Origin: Lachnospiraceae bacterium 3-1
GTDB taxonomy: Bacteria > Bacillota > Clostridia > Lachnospirales > Lachnospiraceae
Length of the DNA: 64,000 nt
Assembly: GCA_000403255.2 (NCBI GenBank)
Contig: KE159591.1
Coordinates: 331,823 to 395,822 of the forward strand
Direction: 5' to 3'
Shown here: one piece after another, positions 18,680-27,688 of the stretch
How the letters are laid out: the number at the start of each line of letters is the position of its first letter
Position numbering within the stretch: the stretch's first letter is position 1
The notes under the pieces: generated by a model
Seen by the model: only the letters and a program-made list of their open reading frames with translations
Told to the model about the DNA's origin: nothing
Databases searched by the model: none
Translations under genes and position numbers: made by a program

Positions 18680-20671
18680 CTATGTGTCATCTGCTGCTGA
18701 CAAATTCTTTTTTAATTCTATCATCTTATCACGCAGCTCTGCTGCTGCTTCGAAATTCAGTTCTGCCGCTGCTGACTGCATCTTTTTCTGAATTTCCCCA
18801 ATCAGTTTTTCCAATTCCTTCTTGCTCATAGATTCTGGATCTTTCTGGAATTGGTACTCTTCTTTTGCCACCTTCTTGGATATACTGATTAATTCTCGAA
18901 CAGACTTTCGAATCGTAGCCGGAGTGATGCCATGTTCCTTGTTATAAGCCTCCTGTATCCCTCTTCTTCGGTTTGTCTCATCTATGGCTACCCGCATGGA
19001 ATCGGTAATGCTGTCCGCATACATAATCACATGCCCTTCGGAATTCCGGGCTGCACGTCCTATGGTCTGAATCAAAGAAGTTTCAGAACGCAAAAATCCC
19101 TCTTTATCTGCATCCAAAATAGCTACCAATGTAATCTCCGGGATATCCAATCCTTCCCGTAAGAGGTTGATACCTACCAGTACGTCAAATACATCCAGCC
19201 GCAAATCTCTGATAATCTCTGCACGTTCTAAAGTATCAATATCAGAATGGAGATATTTCACACGAATTCCTACCTCTCGCATGTAATCGGTCAGGTCCTC
19301 CGCCATTCTCTTTGTTAATGTGGTAATCAATACTTTATTTTTTTTGGCAATCTCGCGATTGACTTCACCAATCAAATCATCAATCTGTCCTTCCACTGGC
19401 CGTACATCCACTTCGGGATCCAATAATCCGGTAGGACGGATAATCTGTTCTGTCCGTAACAGCTCATGTTCCTTCTCATAGACATTGGGCGTGGCTGACA
19501 CGAACAGCATCTGATCTATCTTACTTTCAAATTCTTCAAAATTCAAGGGCCTGTTATCTTTTGCCGAAGGCAGGCGGAAGCCATAATCCACCAATGTGGT
19601 CTTCCGGGACTGATCTCCTGCATACATCCCTCGCACCTGTGGAATTGTGATATGAGACTCATCCACAATAATCAAAAATTCCTCTGGGAAATAATCCATC
19701 AATGTGTTGGGAGGGACACCCTCCTGTGCTCCTGCCAAATGTCTGGAATAATTCTCAATGCCACTGCAAAAGCCCGTTTCCCTGAGCATTTCAATATCAA
19801 AATTCGTGCGTTCCGCAATTCTCTGGGCTTCTAACAATTTATCTTCTCCCTTAAAATAACGTACCCGCTCTTCCAGTTCTTTTTCAATATCAACGATTGC
19901 CCGATTGATCTGCTCCTGGGGCACCACATAGTGAGAGGCAGGGAAAATACTAATATGCTCCAGGCGGCTCTTCACCTCCCCTGTCACTACATCAATTTCC
20001 GTAATACGGTCAATCTCATCCCCAAAAAACTCTACCCGAATGGCGGTTTCTCCACTGTAAGCTGGGAAAATCTCCAACACATCTCCCCTCACCCTGAAAG
20101 TTCCTCGATGAAAATCCATATCATTACGGGTATATTGGGTATCAATTAATTTCCGAATAACCTCATCCCTGTCCTTACTCATACCCGGACGCAAAGACAC
20201 CATCATCTTCTCAAAATTTTCCGGCTCGCCCAGACCATAGATACAGGACACGCTGGATATGATAATTACATCCTTGCGTTCAATCAAAGATGCAGTTGCG
20301 GAAAGTCTGAGCTTGTCTATCTCCTCATTCACAGAAGAATCTTTGGCGATATAGGTGTCGGAGGATGGAACGTATGCTTCAGGCTGGTAATAGTCGTAGT
20401 AGGAGACAAAGTATTCCACTGCATTCTCAGGGAACATCTCCTTGAATTCTCCGTAAAGCTGCGCCGCAAGCGTTTTATTATGTGCTATAACGAGAGTGGG
20501 CTTCTGCAATTCCTGAATGACATTCGCCATCGTAAATGTCTTGCCGGAACCCGTAACCCCTAGTAAAGTCTGGAATTGATTGCCCTCCTTGAAGCCTTTG
20601 ACCAGCTCTGCGATGGCCTGGGGCTGGTCGCCTGTGGGCTTGTAGGGGGCTTGTAATTTAAACTCTGGCAT
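18680..20671 (-). CDS. uvrB: Excinuclease ABC subunit B
   Basis: A 663-residue UvrB. Walker A GVTGSGKT lies at residues 38-45, the damage-probing beta-hairpin [12 protein letters not shown] near 91-102, helicase motif QTIGRAARN towards the C-terminus, and a UvrC-binding UVR motif ([20 protein letters not shown] region) at the end. The start at 20671 follows TTGGAGG by eight bases. It is transcribed towards uvrA. The first 262 bp of this region (20401-20662) recur at 27203-27464, so this gene's 5' end has been duplicated or exchanged together with its upstream island. Confidence 0.98.
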   Translation of the reverse strand: MPEFKLQAPYKPTGDQPQAIAELVKGFKEGNQFQTLLGVTGSGKTFTMANVIQELQKPTLVIAHNKTLAAQLYGEFKEMFPENAVEYFVSYYDYYQPEAYVPSSDTYIAKDSSVNEEIDKLRLSATASLIERKDVIIISSVSCIYGLGEPENFEKMMVSLRPGMSKDRDEVIRKLIDTQYTRNDMDFHRGTFRVRGDVLEIFPAYSGETAIRVEFFGDEIDRITEIDVVTGEVKSRLEHISIFPASHYVVPQEQINRAIVDIEKELEERVRYFKGEDKLLEAQRIAERTNFDIEMLRETGFCSGIENYSRHLAGAQEGVPPNTLMDYFPEEFLIIVDESHITIPQVRGMYAGDQSRKTTLVDYGFRLPSAKDNRPLNFEEFESKIDQMLFVSATPNVYEKEHELLRTEQIIRPTGLLDPEVDVRPVEGQIDDLIGEVNREIAKKNKVLITTLTKRMAEDLTDYMREVGIRVKYLHSDIDTLERAEIIRDLRLDVFDVLVGINLLREGLDIPEITLVAILDADKEGFLRSETSLIQTIGRAARNSEGHVIMYADSITDSMRVAIDETNRRRGIQEAYNKEHGITPATIRKSVRELISISKKVAKEEYQFQKDPESMSKKELEKLIGEIQKKMQSAAAELNFEAAAELRDKMIELKKNLSAADDT

Positions 20672-20674
20672 ATG

Positions 20675-20818
20675 AAAACCTCCAATTTGTGACCGAAAAA
20701 AGTTTGCTTATTCGCCCGAAATTCGTGTAATTTGATTTTCGATTCGTGTAATTTTGGCTTGCAAAGCTGGCGAATAAGCGTTAAAATAGCAATTACACGA
20801 ATGCAGGTCACAAAACCG
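20675..20818 (-). promoter_or_regulatory. Structured 5' leader of uvrB with competing inverted repeats
   Basis: In the minus-strand leader, ATTCGTGTAATT occurs once, followed by two copies of its complement AATTACACGAAT, either of which can pair with it. GCTTATTCGCC is likewise answered by GGCGAATAAGC, and TGACC by GGTCA close to the ribosome-binding site. The pairings cannot all form together. The 23-nt piece TGACCTGCATTCGTGTAAT recurs with one change near 27063-27083. It may be a cis-acting RNA switch or simply a short multicopy repeat. Confidence 0.5.
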
Positions 20819-20890
20819 TATTTTTAAAACGTAACAACACTGAATAACACCAGCCAGTACAGATAGTATTATCCAGTCATTTGGTTTTTC

Positions 20891-20896
20891 ATTATA
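20891..20896 (-). promoter_or_regulatory. -10 element of the uvrBA promoter
   Basis: The minus strand has TATAAT within GTGTTATAATG, about 220 bp before the uvrB start. At 17-bp spacing the -35 position reads TGTACT, a weak match, which is compatible with a regulated promoter. The SOS-like box lies just upstream. Confidence 0.5.
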
Positions 20897-20909
20897 ACAC
20901 ATAAGTCAA

Positions 20910-20951
20910 AAAAAGTACAGACCAAAATCGAACTTTTGTTCTGTACTTTTT
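20910..20951. terminator. Bidirectional hairpin upstream of uvrB, conserved in both copies
   Basis: Arms AAAAAGTACAGA and TCTGTACTTTTT form a 12-bp stem around an 18-nt loop, with A/T tracts giving U-rich tails in both directions. The same arms occur at 27636-27676 next to the second uvrB 5' copy, but there the loop differs in sequence and length. It probably terminates the gene once lying upstream of uvrB. The SOS-like box lies partly in the loop. Confidence 0.65.
20930..20941 (-). promoter_or_regulatory. LexA (SOS) box of uvrBA
   Basis: The sequence GAACTTTTGTTC is an exact match to the Gram-positive SOS core GAAC-N4-GTTC. It lies 33 bp upstream of the -10 element, close to the -35 position, where LexA binding would block RNA polymerase. 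uvrB is a standard SOS gene in Firmicutes. In the second copy the same position reads AAACATTTGTTC, with one half-site damaged. Confidence 0.75.
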
Positions 20952-21024
20952 TATATCTTTTTATGTCATTCAGTTATGCCAGTATCTTAGTTTCATGCAA
21001 GAAATTCACTGATTTGTTCTATAT

Positions 21025-22495
21025 AACACCACTTTACAAGTTTTTTGTAAAAAAGAATAACGTACAGGATACTTTGTTGTATAATGAACTTGCTAAAACA
21101 CATTACAAAGGAAAGTGATCCCATACGTCAAATTTATTATACAATAAAAAGAACCTGATTGGTAGACTTTATCAATATTTTCATAATTATTTTGAAACCT
21201 GTCCTCTGCCTACAGCAGAATCTTTATTCCTGCTGGTTTTATCCATGCTGGCAATGGAATCTGCCCATTCCATCCGTTTTTTGTACAGGCATTTTTTATC
21301 TGGCATTGCAGAAAAATCGCTGAATGCATTCCATTATGCCTGTTCTTATGCCAAAGTGGATTATTCCAGATTCATGAATGTTACGGCCTCCATGGCGTTG
21401 AAACTGATTCCTAGGATGTTGGAATCACAGCCAGTTTTTTTGTGTATTGATGATACCATGGTTCCAAAGTTTGGCAAAAAGTTTGAAAATGCGTCAAAAC
21501 TATTTGACCATGCTGCACATAATGGCTCCAACTATTTGAATGGGCATTGCTTTGTAAGCCTGATGCTTTGTATCCCTGTCTGGAATGACCGCAAAGTGGT
21601 TTACCAGGCTGTGCCCTTAGGGTGCCGCATGTGGAAGAAAAAGAAGTCCAAACTGGAACTAGCCGCATCCATGGTCCGACAGGTTATGCCTGAATTTTGC
21701 ACAAAGAAAAATGTGGTTATCCTATGTGACAGCTGGTATGCCAAGAAAGACCTTGTCTGCGTTGTAAATGACTATTCCAACCTGGATATTATCTGTAATG
21801 CCAGATGTGATTCTGTTATTTATGACCTCGCACCAAAACCTACCGGAAAAAGGGGAAGGCCTGCAAAACATGGCCGTCGTCTTTCTGTCTGGGATGATTT
21901 TGTCCTTTCCGATGAAAAAATCGGAGAGTATTACACGGGCGTCCGCCGTGTCCTCACAAATATCTTCGGTGCAAGGGAAGTCTTGGCATACGTAACGTCA
22001 GCTGGAAAAGACAGCGGTTCCAGGCGCCTGTTCTTTAGCACTGTCTTCCCGGAGCAGCTGCATGTGTTCTGCGCATGGCAGGAAAAAGCACCGCTGAACC
22101 AGACCGGGAGCGGCTGGATGCAGTATATCCCACTATTTCTTTATGCATTCAGGTGGAATATTGAAGTGGGCTACTATGAACAGAAGACATTCTGGTCATT
22201 ATGCAGTTATATGGTACGCAGCTGTAAGGGGATTGAAATGCTGGTAAATATGATCAACATAGCATACTGTGCAATGAAACTATTGCCATACCAGGATGAG
22301 GCATTTGCAGAATACCGTACAAAAAGCGTACAGGAATTTCGTTTTGCCCTTAGTGGGCAGATTAGGAAGCAGGTATTTTATGCCACTTTCGTGGATAATA
22401 TCGAAAACAGCATAAAATCAAATGCCGTTATGAATGCCTTAAAACAACTAATCGTGCAACAGGGATTCCATTTATAAAACTTGTAAAGTGGTGTT
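21025..22495 (+). mobile_element. IS4-superfamily insertion sequence
   Basis: A 1,471-bp element bounded by 20-bp terminal inverted repeats AACACCACTTTACAAGTTTT (21025-21044 and, inverted, 22476-22495). It carries one transposase gene. A target-site duplication is not clear by eye. It is inserted in the sequence that originally lay upstream of uvrB, just beyond the hairpin at 20910-20951, and truncates a reading-frame remnant ending LHETKILA there. Confidence 0.9.
21084..22477 (+). pseudogene. IS4-superfamily transposase with a -1 frameshift at an A5 run
   Basis: The main frame (410 codons from an internal ATG at 21245) has DDE-type signatures: CIDDTMVPKFG, ILCDSWYAKKD and the IS4 YREK motif in YAFRWNIEVGYYEQK. 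Upstream, the same frame is open without a start codon (NLIGRLYQYFHNYFETCPL). An ATG at 21084 in the neighbouring frame encodes MNLLKHITKESDPIRQIYY and meets it at AATAAAAAGAAC (21146-21151). A -1 shift there joins both parts. This may be a lost A, making the gene defective, or translational slippage. The rest of the gene looks intact. Confidence 0.75.
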
Positions 22496-24405
22496 TAATA
22501 AAGAAAAACATAAACTATATTCATATAATGTTAATTTGTTCATTACTTGAATACAAATCAAAAAAATATTACATATCACCCTGTCTCCCAAAAACAAAAA
22601 CATGGCATATAGAAATCAAACCTGATTAAATAGTTTATCAAACAATATTTTATTCCTCTTCTGTGAATCTTGTATCAATTTATTATAAGGTATAATTTCT
22701 AAATATGCTTTATAAGAATCTATATATTTGTAATACCCCATATTATCGGGAGTTGGTTTCAAATCCTCTAATTTAGCAAGTTTTTTTATACTCAAATCGA
22801 CATCACATAAAATATAACAGAAAAAACGAATATTTTCTGTGCCACTTAAAAATTCGCCATCTTTGGTTTTTACTTTTCCTTCAACAATATCATCCATATA
22901 TTCCTTTACTTGCCTAACTGGATTTTCTGCATCAGTGTAATGCTCTCTGCCTGGTCGTTTAAATTCAATTATTGTTATATTTCTATATGGCTGATCCTGT
23001 TCATCAGTAAAAGCAAAAGGAGAATCAAAAATTACTATATCTGGTTCTTTTCCGCTATCATTATCAATTTCGCTCATACTTTTTAATTTCATGTCAGATG
23101 CCAAATAATGATGATACGCTAGCTTTTCATCTATAATCCATAAGTTATGTTGCAAATAATCTATATCATCCGATGTTTTTGTCATTGGAAATATCAGTTG
23201 ATGAATATTTTTTTCATAAGTATATTTTTGCTGCTCCTGATCTTTATACTTTATATTCTGAGCCAAAATATCTAAAATTGCTTTCCTATGCATTACATAC
23301 TCAGCCAAATTGCTCTTTCCCATATCAGATACTTTTTCTGCATAGGTATTGCGCTTTTGTATATAACTCTGATAATCTCTAACCCCCTCTTTTAACTCTT
23401 GCTCAAGTTCTTTTCCTTCTCGTTTTAATTCCAATTTGAATTTCTGTTCCTGTTTGAATAGTTCCATTTCAAGTTTTTCTTCATCTGTTATCCACGGTAT
23501 TTCATCTAATAATTCTGGTCTATTCTTTAACAATAGTCTATACTTAGGATTTTTGTTATAAACATAATCTTTAACTATTTCAGCTTTCTTTTTATTGCTT
23601 TCAGTAATATCCTTCTTTAAATAATCCAAAACCATAGATTCCATACATTCAACTATTTCATTACTTCCTATCGATTCCACTAAATTAGGCTGTTCTGGCA
23701 ATTCAATTTTTGTCCGTTCTCTATTTACATGATTATCCAACAATTCTGACATTACATATCCACTATAAGTAAATTCACCTTTATCATCTTCCAACTTTGT
23801 ATTCACATTGCCAAATATTTTCGACAAAGAAATAGGTTGAACCACCCAATGATTTGCACATAAATTCACCGTATGTTTTTCTTTAGTTTTCATGTAATTT
23901 TTAGAATGGACAATTTTAAATGGAATTCCTTTAATGTCCACATCCACAATCTTCGTATTATCTCCTATGTTTTCTCTATATAGTTCATCAACATCTACTG
24001 TGTCGAACTCATCATGCACAATTATTTTAGGTGCTTTCCCTAGTACATAATAGGTAAAACAATGATTTAATATATTTCTAGCAATTGTATCTATCTTTTT
24101 AGGACAATTCCCTTTATACTGTCCTCGTAATCCCATAAGCCGTATTTGTGTAACTCTTGGAACATCAGCATCCACTTCCGCCATACTCATGTCATGCACT
24201 GCATTATTTGTATCAAACAAAAATTTTCTGCGCTTTTTCTTATCCATTTCGTCAAAAACACTTTCTACACTAACTTCGCAAAATGCTTTTAACCACATCA
24301 TCCTTCCCACGCCTTTACAACCCTTTTGAATTTTAAACTCACTGGCGTATGTATCAAAAGAATTATAGTTATCATCATTAAATCCTATCCCATTATCAAT
24401 AATAA

Positions 24406-25709
24406 GGAATTGTGCAAAAATAAATTTACATTTTCATCCATTGACAATTACCTTCTGGGTTTGATTACATAGTTCCAGTTTCCCAAAATCTCACAGGGAA
24501 ACAATTGTATTTTTGTAAATTCTTCATCTGTGACCTTACGTTTCAGTTCGTATTTGTTTGTATCGACCTGACATTTTACTTTCAGGCCTTTGGCAGTAGT
24601 AGTTCCTGATATCAGATTCACGACAGTTTCTATATCAACCAGCGGCTGACCCTGCCAGTTTTTCGTTATATAGCAGAAAAGCCGGTGCTCTATCTTATTC
24701 CACTTTGATGTGCCAGGCGGAAAATGTGATACATGGATCTCAAGGCCGGTATAATCTGCAAGCTGCTGCAGCTCATATTTCCAAAGATGCAGACGGCTGC
24801 CATTGCTTCCCCCATTGTCACAGTTGATGTAGATCCTGTCTGCTTCCGGAAAAGTCCGGCTCCCTATACATGTCCACCAGCGGAGTATGCTTTCCGCAGC
24901 AAATTCTGCAGTATCATGGTCAGTGCCAAGGTTGACAAATCCTGTGTTGTCATTCAATACGTATACGCCGTAGGGGGCAACCTTGCCGAGTTCCGGGATT
25001 GGGAAGTCATGGTCCAGAACCTTACGTGGATCCTTTGTTTTTCTGTATTCCTCTCCGTTGTTCTTGAAATTGCCGATATTCTCCTTTTTCTTTGCATCGA
25101 CAGAAATCACTGGCAGCCCCTTTTCAAGAAAATCGGCAGCTTTGCTGTTTATGAATTCAAACTGCTCATTCCTGTCAGGATGGGGTTCGCCAACCTGGAG
25201 CATTTTCTGGTTTGCCTGTTTGCTGTACCCCAGTTTTTCCAGAATGCTGCTGACAGAGCGGAAGCTGATGTCTATATGAAATTTTTCGGCAAGGATATCC
25301 TGGATCTTCCGCAGGCTGAGGGTCGTATAAGACAGTACTTTTTGGGGGTCTCCATAGGTACTGCCGTCCACAATTTCCTGTATATGCCTTTCGATATCTG
25401 GGATGTTGTCCTGGAGTTTTTTCCGGCCAGCCCCCTGGAGCCGCATTTTTTCCTTCCGCTCAATCGGCTCGCCGCTGTCAATCTCTTTAAGCCCCTGCCT
25501 TATGGTGTAAGGGGCAACACCGCTTAGCCTGCTCACGGTGGAGATTCCGCCCCTTCCGTATGTTTTTGCTTCCGCAGCAAGAAATATGCGCCGCTGCCTC
25601 TCATCAAGTAATGGCAGCATAATACGAATTCGTTCTTCCATGGTCATACCTCCGTATGGCCATTATACCATATATTGCCAAAACAGTAAATTTATTTTTG
25701 CACAGTTCC
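24406..25709 (-). mobile_element. ISAzo13-type insertion sequence
   Basis: A 1,304-bp element with 24-bp terminal inverted repeats beginning GGAAYTGTGCAAAAATAAAT, differing at one position between the ends. It is flanked by TAA on both sides (24403-24405 and 25710-25712), a 3-bp target duplication. It contains one transposase gene reading on the minus strand and disrupts the GHKL/nuclease gene. The near-perfect ends and intact transposase suggest recent insertion. Confidence 0.92.
24448..25641 (-). CDS. ISAzo13-family transposase
   Basis: About 397 residues from the ATG at 25641; an ATG six bases earlier abuts the GGAGGT site and is less likely. The N-terminal half has helix-turn-helix regions (STVSRLSGVAPYTIRQGL). 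The catalytic domain resembles DDE_Tnp_ISAZ013: VISVDAKKKENIGNFKN, NCDNGGSNGSR and SKWNKIEHRLF supply the D, D and E. The C-terminal NWQGQPL and the region after it are also typical. It appears full length with no stops or shifts. Base composition (GC rich, CTG-rich) is unlike that of the gene it interrupts. Confidence 0.9.
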   Translation of the reverse strand: MEERIRIMLPLLDERQRRIFLAAEAKTYGRGGISTVSRLSGVAPYTIRQGLKEIDSGEPIERKEKMRLQGAGRKKLQDNIPDIERHIQEIVDGSTYGDPQKVLSYTTLSLRKIQDILAEKFHIDISFRSVSSILEKLGYSKQANQKMLQVGEPHPDRNEQFEFINSKAADFLEKGLPVISVDAKKKENIGNFKNNGEEYRKTKDPRKVLDHDFPIPELGKVAPYGVYVLNDNTGFVNLGTDHDTAEFAAESILRWWTCIGSRTFPEADRIYINCDNGGSNGSRLHLWKYELQQLADYTGLEIHVSHFPPGTSKWNKIEHRLFCYITKNWQGQPLVDIETVVNLISGTTTAKGLKVKCQVDTNKYELKRKVTDEEFTKIQLFPCEILGNWNYVIKPRR

Positions 25710-25980
25710 TAACAATGTTCTCCACATCCGTTTCCCATTGTTCAAAAAGATTCATTTGCTTCTCACGTTCAATTATAATTTCTATTTTCCCATTTGTAAT
25801 ATGTGCATCCTCTATACTTTGAATAGAATTTATAACAGCCTCATATAAAGGTAGTAAAGGTGTAGTTTTTGGTAATGTATGTAAACTTACTAAACCTTTA
25901 AAATTCATTTTCATGAGCTATCCTTCCTATCTCAATATGATTAAAAAATCAAATATTTATCAAGTTATTAACCAGAATCT

Positions 25981-26985
25981 TTAGCAATCCCCTTTAAGAT
26001 ATTTTTCTATTTCCCGATCAAACTCCGAAATATACTCTTTATCCTGTTTTACTCGAAATATCTCATATTCCTTCTCTGCTTTTTTCATAGCGGTTTCATG
26101 TGATATTTTCCCTTTTCCATCCAACACTTCCCGCCGATTATTTATTAAAAACTGATTTGTCTGCTCCACCCAATCTTGCATACTCATTAAAATCTCATCT
26201 TCTGCCATCAGTTCAGCATAATCAATAAACATAGTTACCAGTCTATTTAAACGGGACAATTCCTTTTCATTTAAATAATTTTTGGCAATACCTATATCCC
26301 GCTTTAGCACTTTTCCATCTGGTGCATCTTTCCATGTTGTCAACCCCATAGCTGGCTTTTCTGAGTCTGCACGCTCATATATTAATTCAGCCGCTGTCTT
26401 TCCAGTAACTGCAAAATGAAGTTTATTCTGAACAAAGGCATAAAAATTCTTTGTAATTTCGCTGTTTTTATCATAATCATAGCTACATTGTTCAAATATA
26501 TCCGTGATTTTCTGATAGGCTCTACGCTCACTTGCCCTAATTTCCCGGATGCGTTCTAATAATTCATCAAAATAATCTTTTCCAAAGGGTTTGCCATTTT
26601 TTAACATATCATCATTTAACACAAACCCCTTAATAATATACTCTTTTAATGTTTTCGTTGCCCACTGTCGAAACCTGGTGGCCTTTTTTGAATTTACACG
26701 ATATCCTACAGCAATAATCGCATCTAAATTAAAGCATTTTACTTTTCGGCTAACATTTCTTCCGCCTTCATTTTGAACTACCGAGAAAAACTCGGCAGTT
26801 GCCTCTGCGTCCAACTCTTCTTCTTTATAAATATTTTTCAAATGCAATGAAATATTATCTGCTGTGCAATCAAATAATTCTGCCATTGCTCTTTGCGTCA
26901 TCCAAAATGTCTCTTCTTTAAAAATGACATTCACATAAACATTTGTATCCTCTAACTGATATAATATAATCTCATGCTCCTGCAT
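25981..26985 (-). CDS. rhuM: RhuM-family protein
   Basis: About 334 residues from the ATG at 26985, which follows AGGTGGG; a longer reading to 27045 is unsupported. N-terminal features (EETFWMTQRAMAELFDCTADNISLHLKNI and EFFSVVQNEGGRNVSRKVKCFNLDAIIAVGYRVNS) are diagnostic of the virulence RhuM family, including a DNA-binding-like helix-turn-helix. The C-terminal part contains the conserved region NFYAFVQNKLHFAVTGKTAAELI. RhuM proteins are common on pathogenicity islands and near restriction or defence genes, but their activity is not established. It lies 66 bp before the GHKL/nuclease gene, same strand, and is probably cotranscribed. Confidence 0.9.
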   Translation of the reverse strand: MQEHEIILYQLEDTNVYVNVIFKEETFWMTQRAMAELFDCTADNISLHLKNIYKEEELDAEATAEFFSVVQNEGGRNVSRKVKCFNLDAIIAVGYRVNSKKATRFRQWATKTLKEYIIKGFVLNDDMLKNGKPFGKDYFDELLERIREIRASERRAYQKITDIFEQCSYDYDKNSEITKNFYAFVQNKLHFAVTGKTAAELIYERADSEKPAMGLTTWKDAPDGKVLKRDIGIAKNYLNEKELSRLNRLVTMFIDYAELMAEDEILMSMQDWVEQTNQFLINNRREVLDGKGKISHETAMKKAEKEYEIFRVKQDKEYISEFDREIEKYLKGDC

Positions 26986-27202
26986 AGATACCCACCTCTT
27001 CAAATTATAACATATTCTTCCATAAAAATAATCGCTCTTATACATATAGTGTTATATAGTCCATTACACGAATCCAGGTCACAAACTCCACCCATCCGCC
27101 TAGTGTTATTTCGTCCATAATTCCCCCATTTCATCCACAAAATACGGTACAATCAACACCAAACAGCACGAAATAATGCGGTTTTCACCCTGTCCCAAAA
27201 TT
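26986..27202. other. Spacer with short direct repeats between rhuM and the uvrB fragment
   Basis: Contains two copies of a TAGTGTTAT..GTCCAT motif (near 27047-27066 and 27101-27118), the 23-nt piece shared with the uvrB leader (27063-27083) and, at 27186-27200, CACCCTGTCCCAAAA. A near copy, CACCCTGTCTCCCAAAA, lies at 22577-22593 on the other side of the GHKL/rhuM pair. No gene is seen. Confidence 0.5.
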
Positions 27203-27548
27203 AGGAGACAAAATACTCCACTGCGTTCTCAGGGAACATCTCCTTGAATTCTCCGTATAACTGCGCCGCAAGCGTCTTGTTGTGGGCGATGACCAGCGTC
27301 GGCTTCTGCAATTCCTGAATGACATTCGCCATCGTAAATGTCTTGCCGGAACCCGTAACCCCTAGTAAAGTCTGGAATTGATTGCCCTCCTTGAAGCCTT
27401 TGACCAGCTCGGCGATGGCCTGGGGCTGGTCGCCTGTGGGCTTGTAGGGGGCTTGTAATTTAAAAACATGCCCGTCTTTGGGGCTGCTTTTATGAGCAAG
27501 TAGCTGACTGTTGTCAGCGGATTGGGAATTTCCTCTCTTATCTGGCAT
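27203..27548 (-). pseudogene. Duplicated 5' fragment of uvrB
   Basis: Positions 27203-27464 match 20401-20662 of the full uvrB and encode the same residues up to VEYFVS, ending in a stop exactly where uvrB continues with [10 protein letters not shown]. The Walker A GVTGSGKT is present but all later domains are missing, so it cannot work. Its N-terminus carries about 25 extra in-frame codons ([20 protein letters not shown]...) between MP and FKLQ. In the half nearest the truncation the copies differ by roughly 15 mainly synonymous changes; in the other 162 bp by one. Confidence 0.92.
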
Positions 27549-27635
27549 ATAAAAAATAGCACAAGGCATCACGGTATGTAATAAAAGTCACAAATTCTTA
27601 AAATTTGTGTTTTTATAGTATATCACTATATATAA

Positions 27636-27676
27636 AAAAAGTACAGACAAAACTAAACATTTGTTCTGTACTTTTT
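27636..27676. terminator. Second copy of the uvrB-upstream hairpin
   Basis: Arms AAAAAGTACAGA and TCTGTACTTTTT are identical to those at 20910-20951, while the 17-nt loop (CAAAACTAAACATTTGT) has diverged. It includes the damaged SOS half-site AAAC. U-rich tails exist in both directions. Confidence 0.6.
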
Positions 27677-27688
27677 ATCTTTCTTTTA

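Larger units (their letters stand above)
22616..25914 (-). pseudogene. GHKL ATPase fused to PD-(D/E)XK-like nuclease, split by an insertion sequence
   Basis: Two pieces, 25914-25710 and 24402-22616, rejoin in frame when the element at 24406-25709 and one TAA target copy are removed, giving 663 codons. N-terminal GHKL motifs are LYEAVINS (residues 23-30, N-box), DNGIGF (71-76) and KGVGR (98-102). A charged helical region follows (about 330-430). The C-terminal part has PDIVIFD (D523) and IIEFKRP (E548, K550), the spacing of a PD-(D/E)XK nuclease core. An SD site (AGGAAGGAT) precedes the ATG. The element lies just before DNGIGF, so the present gene cannot make the ATPase. I do not recognise a named family; a defence role is inference. 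The lower GC and AAT/ATA-rich codons suggest transfer. Confidence 0.8.

Noticed and set aside
20672-27572. Integrative conjugative element or prophage upstream of uvrB
   Set aside because: No integrase, relaxase, conjugation or phage gene is visible; only insertion sequences and two cargo genes.
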